A DNA stretch of 6,510 nt, taken from the NCBI GenBank assembly GCA_021825785.1, contig JAKAGP010000113.1, positions 1-6,510 of the forward strand, read 5' to 3'. A program made the position numbers and the translations under genes. Under the pieces are notes generated by a model, which saw only the letters and a program-made list of their open reading frames with translations, ran no database searches and was not told where the DNA came from. The stretch comes from Nitrospirota bacterium (lineage in GTDB: Bacteria > Nitrospirota > Thermodesulfovibrionia > Thermodesulfovibrionales > JdFR-88). Every line of letters begins with the position of its first letter. Within the stretch, counting starts at the first letter, position 1. Shown here piece by piece: positions 1-5,970 of this stretch.

Positions 1-1506
1 GCGTTTGAAATTCCTCGTCTCGTTTATGAGCCCGCCGATAAGAAGCGTCTGGCCGTTTTGAACGCTGGCCTCGGTGGAGGCCCGCCGCACGTCGAACCCC
101 TGAAAATTCTGCCCCGCAACCGGCACCACCTGCCCGATCTGGCTCACCTCCTGTTCGATATCCAGGGTGACCTTGTCCCTGTCCGTTATATGTGGCCGCA
201 CATTCAGTATGGTGCCGATCATCTTGTAGCGTATCTGCCCGGCGGCAACCAGGGTATTGCTGATAGCGGTGCTCGGCTGCTGAAACAGGCCGGTGGCTAT
301 CGGGATTTCGCTGCCCACGAGTATCCTGGCAGTCTTGCCGTCCATGGCCAGTATCTGAGGACTAGCGAGGACATTGACCTTGCTTTGCGTGGCCAGGCTG
401 CTCAATGCGGCGGCCACGGCCAATGGGTTCGTCGTCGAAATGGCGGCGGAAAACCCGTTCGAGAGCTTTGCAAAAGGCTCTCCGTTTGGCCCTATGCCCA
501 CGTTGCCCTGGCTGAACCCTCCCGAGGCCGTGTACTTGGAACCGGTGTTCTTCAGCACCCATTCCAGGCCAAACTGCGTTTCGTCTGAAAGCTGCACCTG
601 CATGACCAGGACTTCAATCAGGACCTGCCTGGCGGGCACATCGATGTCCCTAAGCAGCTTCAGGACCCCGAGGTAAACCGCCGGCGCGCACCTGATTACA
701 AGCGCGTTTATGCTGTCATATGGAGAGACGCTGAGCATCCGGCCGCGGCCGCCCGGTCCCGGATGATATATCCTGCTGATGATGCCTGCCAGTTTGCCGG
801 CCTCGCCGTTTTGCACATGGTAGACATAGGTGGCCGGCAAGTCCTCCATCCGTCCGCTTACATCGACCGCACCCATTATCTGCCTGAAACTCCGGAGGGC
901 GCGCGGAGGCGCCGATACTATCAGCAGGTTGTCCGGCCCGTAAATCATCGTCTGCGCCTCCGGCGGAATGAGACCGCGTATGCGGTCCGCCGCCTGGGCC
1001 CATTTGACGTGCCGCAGGGGGATAAGCCCGGTAACGCGGCGGCCGCTCAGGACGGCGCAGCCCGGCGCCGCCCCCGTCTGCTCCGGGACAATCCTGTATG
1101 CCGTGCCATAACGCTCGGCCTTGAGCCCGTTTATATCGAGTATCGCCTGGAAGACACCGAAGAGGTCCCCCGCGGGCACGCCCCCGTAAGACTCTATCGT
1201 CATGGTCCCCGTAATCCCCGGCGCAACCGCAAAATCCCTGCCCAAGGCCGCTCCAAACACCCGGGCCACCACGGAGACATCCGCGTTTTCAAAATCCATA
1301 ATCGCGTAGCTCCGCCCGTCCCCGCCCTGCTCCATCCTTATGCTCTCCCGGCCGGCTGTTGCCGTCCAAACAAGGGGCGGGGTTGTCCCGTTTTGAACGG
1401 CCGGAGAGACGGCCGGCCCTGATTTGGACGGCAACAGTCGGCCCGTTGGCGCACAGGAAAATGCCATCAAAAGCACGAAAACAGAAACGGCAGCAGCCCT
1501 GTTCAA
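1..1506 (-). CDS. GspD-like outer-membrane secretin (3' end beyond window)
   Basis: This gene encodes a secretin, the multimeric outer-membrane channel of type II secretion or type IV pilus machines. The 502 visible residues show a short N-terminal hydrophobic segment (4-17) after Arg3, then Cys18 in an imperfect lipobox (AFSC), suggesting a lipoprotein. A Pro-rich linker (20-60) follows, then an N0 domain (about 66-141), two N1-type domains (about 157-215 and 225-289, the second ending DIDVPARQVLIEVLV) and the secretin core from about 290, with the family-typical VNVLASPQILAMDGKTARI (377-395), GSEIP (398-402) and NGQTLLIGGLI (484-494). E. coli-type GspD has one more N domain. The frame is open to position 1, so the last part of the pore is missing. 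TTG at 1506 is chosen because an in-frame TAG lies 24 bases upstream, AGGTGG precedes it, and it keeps the signal peptide; ATG at 1467 would remove it. No AMIN domain is seen, which argues against a classical PilQ; T2SS versus pilus use cannot be decided here. Confidence 0.9.
   Translation of the reverse strand, partial: MNRAAAVSVFVLLMAFSCAPTGRLLPSKSGPAVSPAVQNGTTPPLVWTATAGRESIRMEQGGDGRSYAIMDFENADVSVVARVFGAALGRDFAVAPGITGTMTIESYGGVPAGDLFGVFQAILDINGLKAERYGTAYRIVPEQTGAAPGCAVLSGRRVTGLIPLRHVKWAQAADRIRGLIPPEAQTMIYGPDNLLIVSAPPRALRSFRQIMGAVDVSGRMEDLPATYVYHVQNGEAGKLAGIISRIYHPGPGGRGRMLSVSPYDSINALVIRCAPAVYLGVLKLLRDIDVPARQVLIEVLVMQVQLSDETQFGLEWVLKNTGSKYTASGGFSQGNVGIGPNGEPFAKLSNGFSAAISTTNPLAVAAALSSLATQSKVNVLASPQILAMDGKTARILVGSEIPIATGLFQQPSTAISNTLVAAGQIRYKMIGTILNVRPHITDRDKVTLDIEQEVSQIGQVVPVAGQNFQGFDVRRASTEASVQNGQTLLIGGLINETRNFKR
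1350..1443. repeat. 94-bp imperfect palindrome inside the secretin gene
   Basis: Two 21-base arms (1350-1370 and 1423-1443) are reverse complements with one mismatch; the core is CTGTTGCCGTCCAAA at 1356-1370 against TTTGGACGGCAACAG at 1423-1437. The 52-base centre holds two further hairpins: CGGCCG-GAGAGA-CGGCCG (1398-1415) and CGGG-GTTGT-CCCG (1378-1390). Folded, it makes a long stem topped by two small hairpins. It lies about 60 bases inside the coding region and encodes part of the low-complexity linker between the signal sequence and the N0 domain (residues about 22-53). It could be an inserted palindromic element tolerated in a linker, or an mRNA structure. No second copy was found in this window and no clear target-site duplication is visible. 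Confidence 0.8.
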
Positions 1507-1510
1507 GAAA

Positions 1511-1516
1511 CCACCT
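1511..1516 (-). promoter_or_regulatory. Ribosome binding site supporting the TTG start of the secretin
   Basis: The minus strand reads AGGTGG, then TTTC, then TTG (1506). AGGTG pairs with the 3' part of the anti-Shine-Dalgarno sequence, and the short spacing is acceptable for that register. It overlaps a 10-base palindrome, ACCTATAGGT (1513-1522), which may be chance. Confidence 0.5.
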
Positions 1517-1623
1517 ATAGGTTCTTCCTATGTCAAAAATAGAAAAATGTAATCTAACACAAGCGGGACATTTTTTGGGGGAAAATCTTCAATTATTTCA
1601 ATAGTATTTAAAAGGTTTGCTTT

Positions 1624-1644
1624 AAAAAAGGCCGCTTTGGGCCC
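1624..1644 (-). terminator. Weak Rho-independent terminator after mlaD
   Basis: On the minus strand GGCC-CAAAGC-GGCC (1643 to 1630), with an added G-T wobble pair, is followed at once by six T (1629-1624). It begins 20 bases after the mlaD stop codon. The stem is short, though an alternative CCGC/GCGG pairing overlaps it, and a second small bulged hairpin lies between it and the stop. Position and T-tract favour a terminator that closes the mobA-mlaD operon; strength is uncertain. Confidence 0.4.
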
Positions 1645-1664
1645 GGCGGGACGGCTGCTGTCCG

Positions 1665-3137
1665 CTAAAGCTTCGCGGGGGAGACGGCAAAGAGGTATTT
1701 CAGGTCCTCGTCCTCGAACCGGAGGCCGCCGCCCACATAAGGGCCGCTCCAATGGGCGTTGAGCGGATTGTCCCAACCGGCATTGAGATAGATATGCTTG
1801 AAGAGGAAGTATTGTCCGCCCAGCCGCAGATGGGCGTGCTTGGCAAAGGCCTCCTTGGCCGAAAAATCCCATGCGTCAATGGAGAGTTTGAGCCTGTCGT
1901 TGAGGAAGAACTGGTCCGCGCCAACGCCAAAGGTATTGTCCGTGACGCCGATGCGAAGCGCCGAATTTTCGAACCTGCGCGCGAACTGCCCCAGGAATTC
2001 TATGTCCGAATGGACGTTCTCCGAGGTCGTATCGATCTCGTTTGTCTGGGGATTGAAGACCTGTATCTTGTCTATCCTGGCGATGGGATTGGAGACCACG
2101 CCAAATATATAGTACTTGTCGGGCTTCGGCTGGAGGGTAAGCAGGAACTGTCCTTCGCCGCCGCTGCCCCTGGTGAGATAGTTGCCCTGGAAGTCGAGGT
2201 AGACCTTGAAGCGGTTGATGGCCCCGAACGTGTCCTTCAGGCCCTTCACGCTGCTGTTTAGGTTGTTGTAAAGGGTCTTGTCGGTCAAAAGCTTGCCAAG
2301 TGTGCCCTTGCCCTGCTGCAGGCCGGCGGTTATCTGGCTTGTGCTGTTGATGATGGATTCGATGCCGGGCTTGCTCTCCTTGACCAGATTTTTGACCTGC
2401 GTGCTCGTCTCCCTTATGTTACTGATAAGGCTCGGCGCCTCCTGCCGCAAGGTCTGGGAGAGGTCCCTGAGGTTGGCAAGCATCTCCGTTATATTCTTGT
2501 CGTTTTTCCGCGCCATGCCCTTGACCGTGGTTATGAGCGAGTTGACGTTGTCGAGGGCGGTCTTTATCCTCTCATTGTCTTCGACAACGGCGGTATTGAC
2601 GTTTCCGGTGATCTTCTGGACATTGTTGATCGCGGTCTTAAGGGATTGTATCTGCTCCGGCGAGAGCACCTCGTTTACCTTGCCCACGACCTTGGTCAGC
2701 GAACCCGAGAGGTCCGAAAGCTTCCTCATGAGGTCGTCGACGCTGACGCTGGCGACAACGTGTGTGATGGTCTGCCCGTCCTTGAGCACGGGGGGTTTGG
2801 AGCCGGTCTCGATATCCAGGTATTTCTCTCCCAGAAGCCCCATCGAACTGATGCTCGCCTGGGCGTCCGAGTAGAGGACGACGTTGCGGTTTATCCTCAG
2901 CTTGAGCTTTGCCATGCCGTCCACCAGGGTAATGTCCTCTATGTATCCGGCGTCCACGCCGGCCACCAGTATCTTGCTCTTCGTGTCGAGCCCGCTTACA
3001 TTGTTGAAGTAGACGTACAGGACGTAGCCGGGTTTTTTCAGCCATGCCAGCCCCCCGACCCAGAACGTCATGAGTGACAGCAGTCCTATCACTATCAGGG
3101 CAAATATGCCGACCTTCAATTCGGTCGTCATCTTCAT
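1665..3137 (-). CDS. mlaD: MlaD-type MCE protein with long helical region and C-terminal beta domain
   Basis: This is the MCE-domain component of an Mla-type phospholipid ABC transporter. Residues 8-27 form one inner-membrane anchor. Residues about 36-112 are the MCE domain, with VSGLDTKSKILVAGVDAGYI and SSMGLLGEKYLDIE. Residues about 132-305 are predicted helical and Asn/Ser/Thr/Leu-rich, ending in GKGTLGKLLTDKTLYNNL (277-294), a stretch common in long MlaD proteins. Residues about 308-488 contain around ten alternating amphipathic strands rich in Tyr, Phe and Gly (for example FKVYLDFQGNYL, KYYIFGVV, GPYVGGGLRFEDEDLKYLF) and resemble a small outer-membrane barrel. At 490 residues it is far longer than E. 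coli MlaD (about 180). The start overlaps the mlaF stop (TGATG); a second ATG lies two codons later (3131). GAGGGG lies 11 bases upstream. The MCE assignment is firm; the barrel is inferred from residue pattern only. Confidence 0.93.
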   Translation of the reverse strand: MKMTTELKVGIFALIVIGLLSLMTFWVGGLAWLKKPGYVLYVYFNNVSGLDTKSKILVAGVDAGYIEDITLVDGMAKLKLRINRNVVLYSDAQASISSMGLLGEKYLDIETGSKPPVLKDGQTITHVVASVSVDDLMRKLSDLSGSLTKVVGKVNEVLSPEQIQSLKTAINNVQKITGNVNTAVVEDNERIKTALDNVNSLITTVKGMARKNDKNITEMLANLRDLSQTLRQEAPSLISNIRETSTQVKNLVKESKPGIESIINSTSQITAGLQQGKGTLGKLLTDKTLYNNLNSSVKGLKDTFGAINRFKVYLDFQGNYLTRGSGGEGQFLLTLQPKPDKYYIFGVVSNPIARIDKIQVFNPQTNEIDTTSENVHSDIEFLGQFARRFENSALRIGVTDNTFGVGADQFFLNDRLKLSIDAWDFSAKEAFAKHAHLRLGGQYFLFKHIYLNAGWDNPLNAHWSGPYVGGGLRFEDEDLKYLFAVSPAKL

Positions 3138-3892
3138 CAGGCGTTTATCCCCTCTATCTTTATCGGCCCCTGCGAGCTGCCGGTTATGAACTGTTTTGTC
3201 AGGGGGTTTGTGGTGTTCCTGATCCCTTCCGGGGTGCCCGTCTCCACGATCCTTCCTTCATAGAGAAATGCGATGCGGTCTGCTATCTTGTAGGCGCTGT
3301 GCATGTCATGGGTTATCGCGACCGATGTGACAAGCAGATCCTCGCGCATCTTTATTATAAGGTCGTTGATGACGTCCCCCATGATGGGGTCTATCCCGGT
3401 GGTAGGTTCGTCATAAAGCAGTATCTGAGGCTGGTGCGCAATAGCCCGCGCAAGGCCAACGCGCTTGCGCATGCCGCCGGAAAGCTCGGAGGGCATGAGA
3501 TCCTCGATGCCCGTAAGCCCCACGAGCCGGAGCTTCTCGATTGCCACCTGCCTGGCCTCCGAGGCCCTCATGCCGCTTCTTAAAAGAGCGAAGCTCACGT
3601 TCTCCCACACAGCCATCGAGTCAAACAGGGCGGCACCCTGAAAGAGCATTCCGAATTTCTTCCTCACCTCGTACAGATGTTTGGCGTCAAGCCGCGTGAT
3701 ATCTGTGCCGTCCACGAGGACGGAGCCCTTATCCGGCTTAAGAAGCCCTATTATATGCTTCATTAGCACGCTTTTTCCAGAGCCGCTGCCCCCTATGACG
3801 ACCATGCTCTGCCCGTCCTCCACCAGGAGGTCAACGCCTCTGAGCACCTGATGGCTGCCAAAAGACTTGTGCAGGTCCCTGATTTCTATCAT
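3137..3892 (-). CDS. mlaF: MlaF-type phospholipid transporter ATPase
   Basis: This is the ATP-binding subunit that powers the MlaE permease at the cytoplasmic face of the inner membrane. All ABC motifs are intact: Walker A GGSGSGKS (34-41), Q-loop Gln85 in GMLFQGAALFDSM, signature LSGGMRKRVGLARA (137-150; the GGM-RKR form is typical of MlaF/Mkl ATPases), Walker B ILLYDEPTTGIDP with catalytic Glu162, and H-loop His195 in ITHDMHSA. The C-terminus has the family-like PLTKQFITGSSQGPIKI. Length (251) is normal. Its ATG overlaps the mlaE stop by 4 bases (ATGA) and no good Shine-Dalgarno is visible, so expression probably relies on coupling to mlaE translation. No MlaB (STAS) partner gene is next to it. 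Confidence 0.96.
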   Translation of the reverse strand: MIEIRDLHKSFGSHQVLRGVDLLVEDGQSMVVIGGSGSGKSVLMKHIIGLLKPDKGSVLVDGTDITRLDAKHLYEVRKKFGMLFQGAALFDSMAVWENVSFALLRSGMRASEARQVAIEKLRLVGLTGIEDLMPSELSGGMRKRVGLARAIAHQPQILLYDEPTTGIDPIMGDVINDLIIKMREDLLVTSVAITHDMHSAYKIADRIAFLYEGRIVETGTPEGIRNTTNPLTKQFITGSSQGPIKIEGINA

Positions 3893-4662
3893 TTCAGCAG
3901 CCAGGCCGTGAGGAAGTAGTCGGAGATCAGTATGGTCATGAAGGATATGACGACCGCCCCCGTGGTGGCCTTGCCCACCCCTTCGGCCCCGCCTTCGGTG
4001 TAAAAGCCCCGATGGCAGCAGACTATGGCGATGCCGGCGCCGAAAAAGGCAGACTTCGCAAGCCCGCCGAAGATGTCGTTCAGCTCAAGGTAGTTCCATG
4101 CCCTGTGCCAGTAGAGAGCGGAGCTCATCCCGAAAAGCCAGACGGCTATGGCATAGCCGCCCAGGATGCCCAGCATGTCCGCGATTACAGTCAGGGATGG
4201 AAGCACTATTGCGGACGAAACGAACCTGGGGACTATCAGGTATTTGACAGGGTTCGTGGCCAATGTCTCCAGCGCGTCTATCTGCTCCGTGACCCTCATG
4301 GTGCCAAGCTCCGCCGCCATCGCAGCCCCCGCCCTGCCCGCCACCACCAGACCGGTAAGCACCGGCCCCATCTCCCTGGTCATCGAAAGCGAGACGACCG
4401 TGCCCACCAGGGCCTCGGCGCCGAAGCGCTTGAACCCGGTGAATGTCTGCAGCGCCAGGACCATCCCGGTAAAGACGGCCGTTATCGCCACAACGGGCAC
4501 GCTCTTTACCCCGATCTCCATGACCTGCTTGAACGTGTTTTTTATTTCGTATGGCGGCAGCAGCAACTCCTTCAGGGTCTCCGCAAACAGCAGAAGCATG
4601 CTGCCCATGACCGCCGTGAACCTGATTATCCTGGAGCCCAGGGCCTCAATGAAACGGGTCAC
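3889..4662 (-). CDS. mlaE: MlaE-type phospholipid transporter permease
   Basis: This is the membrane subunit of the Mla ABC transporter, forming a dimer that passes lipid between the inner membrane and the MCE protein. It has the conserved MlaE segments: an N-terminal amphipathic region (about 1-35), hydrophobic spans from about 53, the cytoplasmic coupling region around ELGTMRVTEQIDALETLA (118-135), which contacts the ATPase, and RGFYTEGGAEGVGKATTGAV (218-237) before the last span. Length (257) is normal. It starts with GTG at 4662, overlapping the alr stop (GTGA), with AGGAGG at 4671-4676, 8 bases upstream. That clear ribosome site suggests that it is translated efficiently in its own right. 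It is first in the mlaE-mlaF-mlaD trio. Confidence 0.96.
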   Translation of the reverse strand: MTRFIEALGSRIIRFTAVMGSMLLLFAETLKELLLPPYEIKNTFKQVMEIGVKSVPVVAITAVFTGMVLALQTFTGFKRFGAEALVGTVVSLSMTREMGPVLTGLVVAGRAGAAMAAELGTMRVTEQIDALETLATNPVKYLIVPRFVSSAIVLPSLTVIADMLGILGGYAIAVWLFGMSSALYWHRAWNYLELNDIFGGLAKSAFFGAGIAIVCCHRGFYTEGGAEGVGKATTGAVVISFMTILISDYFLTAWLLK

Positions 4663-5765
4663 TCGAAGCGCCTCCTCGCTCTCCCGCCAAGCGAGGTCAT
4701 AACCTCGTAGGGGTTGGTGGCGGCCCAGTCCGCTAACTCCCGGATCGAAAGCCCGCCTCCAAGGAGTATGACCTCGTCCCCCTCCGAGACATCCCTTATG
4801 CCGGTTACGTCAAGCATCGTGACATCCATGCAGACCCTGCCGGCCACCGGCGCCCTCCGGCCCCTCACAATGGCACACGCCCTGTTGGAGAAGGCCCTGA
4901 GATACCCGTCCGCGTACCCCACGGGTATGACTGCTATGGTGGAGCGCCTCGCGGTCACGAAGGTCCTGTCATAGCTTACCGGCTGTCCCTTGCCAAACCT
5001 CTTTACCAGTATTATCCGCGTTTTGACTTCCATGACCGGCTTCAGGGCAAAGGAAGCGGGGGCCGCAGGCGCGGAAAACGGCAAGGCGCCGTAAAGCAGA
5101 AGCCCGACCCTGAGCGCATCCATGCCGGCCTCCGGCAGAAGAAGCGATGAGGCGCTGCTAGAGATATGGGCAAGGGGCTTGATTCCCCTGCCGGCAAGCT
5201 GCTGCCGGATGGAGTTGAACCTTTCAAGCTGCAGGCGGGCAAAATCCAGCCCCCCCTTGCCGGGCTGGACCTCCGAAAAGTGGCTCATCAGGCCGCGCAG
5301 GCGGAGCCCCGGCAATGACGCGATATCGCAGATATCGGCCAGCGTATCTTTTCCCTCCCCGGAAATGCAAAAACCCATCCTCCCCATCCCGGTGTCCACC
5401 TTGACGTGCACGTCCAATTGCCTGCCCCTTCTGCGGGCCTCGCGCGAAAAGCGTTTTGCGGATTTAAGCGAATGGACGACCGGGATAAGGTCCAGGTCGA
5501 AAAAAGGCCCGGGCTCACCGTCAAAAAGCACCAGGACAGGGGATTTTATGCCCGCCGCCCTGAGTTCCTCCGCCTCCGAGGCATAGGCCACCGCAAGGGC
5601 GAAAGCGCCCTGCCTCTCAAGGGTTTTAGACACTTCCACTGCGCCATGGCCATAGGCGTCGGCCTTGACGACGGCTATGACGGAGCCGCCTGAAAGTGAT
5701 TCCACGGTCCTCAGATTATGGCGAAGCGCCTCAAGGTCTATCTTCGCCTCCGGTCCTCTTTCCAT
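4659..5765 (-). CDS. alr: Alanine racemase
   Basis: This PLP enzyme interconverts L- and D-alanine and supplies D-Ala for peptidoglycan in the cytoplasm. The PLP-binding lysine is Lys34 in VVKADAYGHGA. Lys122 and Arg129 in VHVKVDTGMGRMGF correspond to the family's carbamylated lysine and its neighbouring arginine. Arg219 in DALRVGLLLYG matches the residue that holds the PLP ring nitrogen. Tyr265 in PVSYDRTF is the second catalytic base. VPVGYADG-like (280-287), RVCMDVTMLDV (310-320) and NPYEVMTSLG near the C-terminus complete the fold. Length (368) is typical. The ATG follows the tatA-like stop by 4 bases, with AAGGA about 9 bases upstream and overlapping the end of that gene. Its 3' end overlaps mlaE by 4 bases, so it is embedded in the operon rather than having its own promoter here. 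Confidence 0.97.
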   Translation of the reverse strand: MERGPEAKIDLEALRHNLRTVESLSGGSVIAVVKADAYGHGAVEVSKTLERQGAFALAVAYASEAEELRAAGIKSPVLVLFDGEPGPFFDLDLIPVVHSLKSAKRFSREARRRGRQLDVHVKVDTGMGRMGFCISGEGKDTLADICDIASLPGLRLRGLMSHFSEVQPGKGGLDFARLQLERFNSIRQQLAGRGIKPLAHISSSASSLLLPEAGMDALRVGLLLYGALPFSAPAAPASFALKPVMEVKTRIILVKRFGKGQPVSYDRTFVTARRSTIAVIPVGYADGYLRAFSNRACAIVRGRRAPVAGRVCMDVTMLDVTGIRDVSEGDEVILLGGGLSIRELADWAATNPYEVMTSLGGRARRRFE

Positions 5766-5769
5766 TCAG

Positions 5770-5970
5770 CTAATCCTTTTTATCGTCTGCTCCGCACGGT
5801 TCATTGTTTGCACATCTCCCCGGGCGGGGCGTTATATCTATTTCCTCCGGTTCCGCCATGGCCTTCTTAAAATTCCGGACTGCCTCCCGGAGCCCTCCGG
5901 CGGTCTCACGGACCCTGGAGAACCCCGTAATCGCGATCACTATGATCAGTATTACTATGAGGTCTCCTAT
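5770..5970 (-). CDS. TatA/TatE-family twin-arginine translocase subunit, apparent ATA start
   Basis: This small gene encodes a TatA-like protein, the pore-forming partner of TatC in export of folded proteins. The 66 residues comprise one membrane span (IGDLIVILIIVIAITG, 1-16; Asp3 sits where TatA/TatB usually has Glu or Gln), the amphipathic helix FSRVRETAGGLREAVRNFKK (17-36) with the family GGL..AVRNFKK pattern, then the typical acidic EPEEIDITP tail and a Cys-x5-Cys ending. The frame has a TGA well upstream and no ATG, GTG or TTG before the span. ATA at 5968-5970 is preceded by AGGAGG with a 9-base spacer and overlaps the mobA stop as ATAG, so AUA is the best candidate start. The next in-frame GTG would cut the span. 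The usual FG hinge is changed (TGF). Family membership is likely; the start is inferred and a sequence error is possible. Confidence 0.75.
   Translation of the reverse strand: MGDLIVILIIVIAITGFSRVRETAGGLREAVRNFKKAMAEPEEIDITPRPGRCANNEPCGADDKKD

Larger units (their letters stand above)
1507..1664 (-). promoter_or_regulatory. AT-rich intergenic region, probable secretin promoter region
   Basis: This 158-base gap is the only sizeable non-coding stretch in the window. It is clearly richer in A and T (about 1530-1629) than the genes on either side. A perfect -35-like TTGACA lies at 1531-1536 (minus strand), but the only nearby -10-like hexamer, TATAGG, is 11 bases away and overlaps the ribosome site, so this is not a convincing sigma-70 promoter. 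No sigma-54 -24/-12 pair was seen. A promoter here is inferred mainly from the gap and the composition. Confidence 0.35.

Noticed and set aside
58..588. 176-codon plus-strand open frame opposite the secretin core
   Set aside because: Covers the conserved secretin channel sequence on the other strand; composition explains the open frame.
763..1422. 219-codon plus-strand open frame opposite the secretin gene
   Set aside because: Low-complexity Arg/Pro-rich translation with no family resemblance; it is antisense to a clear secretin in a GC-rich region.
1350..1443. Integron attC site or REP/RAYT-type element as an explanation of the palindrome
   Set aside because: The arms do not carry the RYYYAAC/GTTRRRY core boxes of attC, nor the GTAG-type tetranucleotide of REP elements, and no integrase or RAYT gene is nearby.
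1514..1536. Sigma-70 promoter TTGACA/TATAGG before the secretin
   Set aside because: The 11-base spacer is too short, and the -10-like hexamer overlaps the ribosome binding site; TTGACA alone is not enough.
2278..2874. 198-codon plus-strand open frame opposite mlaD
   Set aside because: Ser/Leu-rich translation mirrors the helical region of MlaD in the opposite strand; no motif supports it.
3411..3608. Short minus-strand frame within mlaF
   Set aside because: Lies in another frame of an intact ABC ATPase with all motifs; no independent support.
4012..4710. 232-codon plus-strand open frame opposite mlaE
   Set aside because: Antisense shadow of a strongly conserved permease; no recognisable domain.
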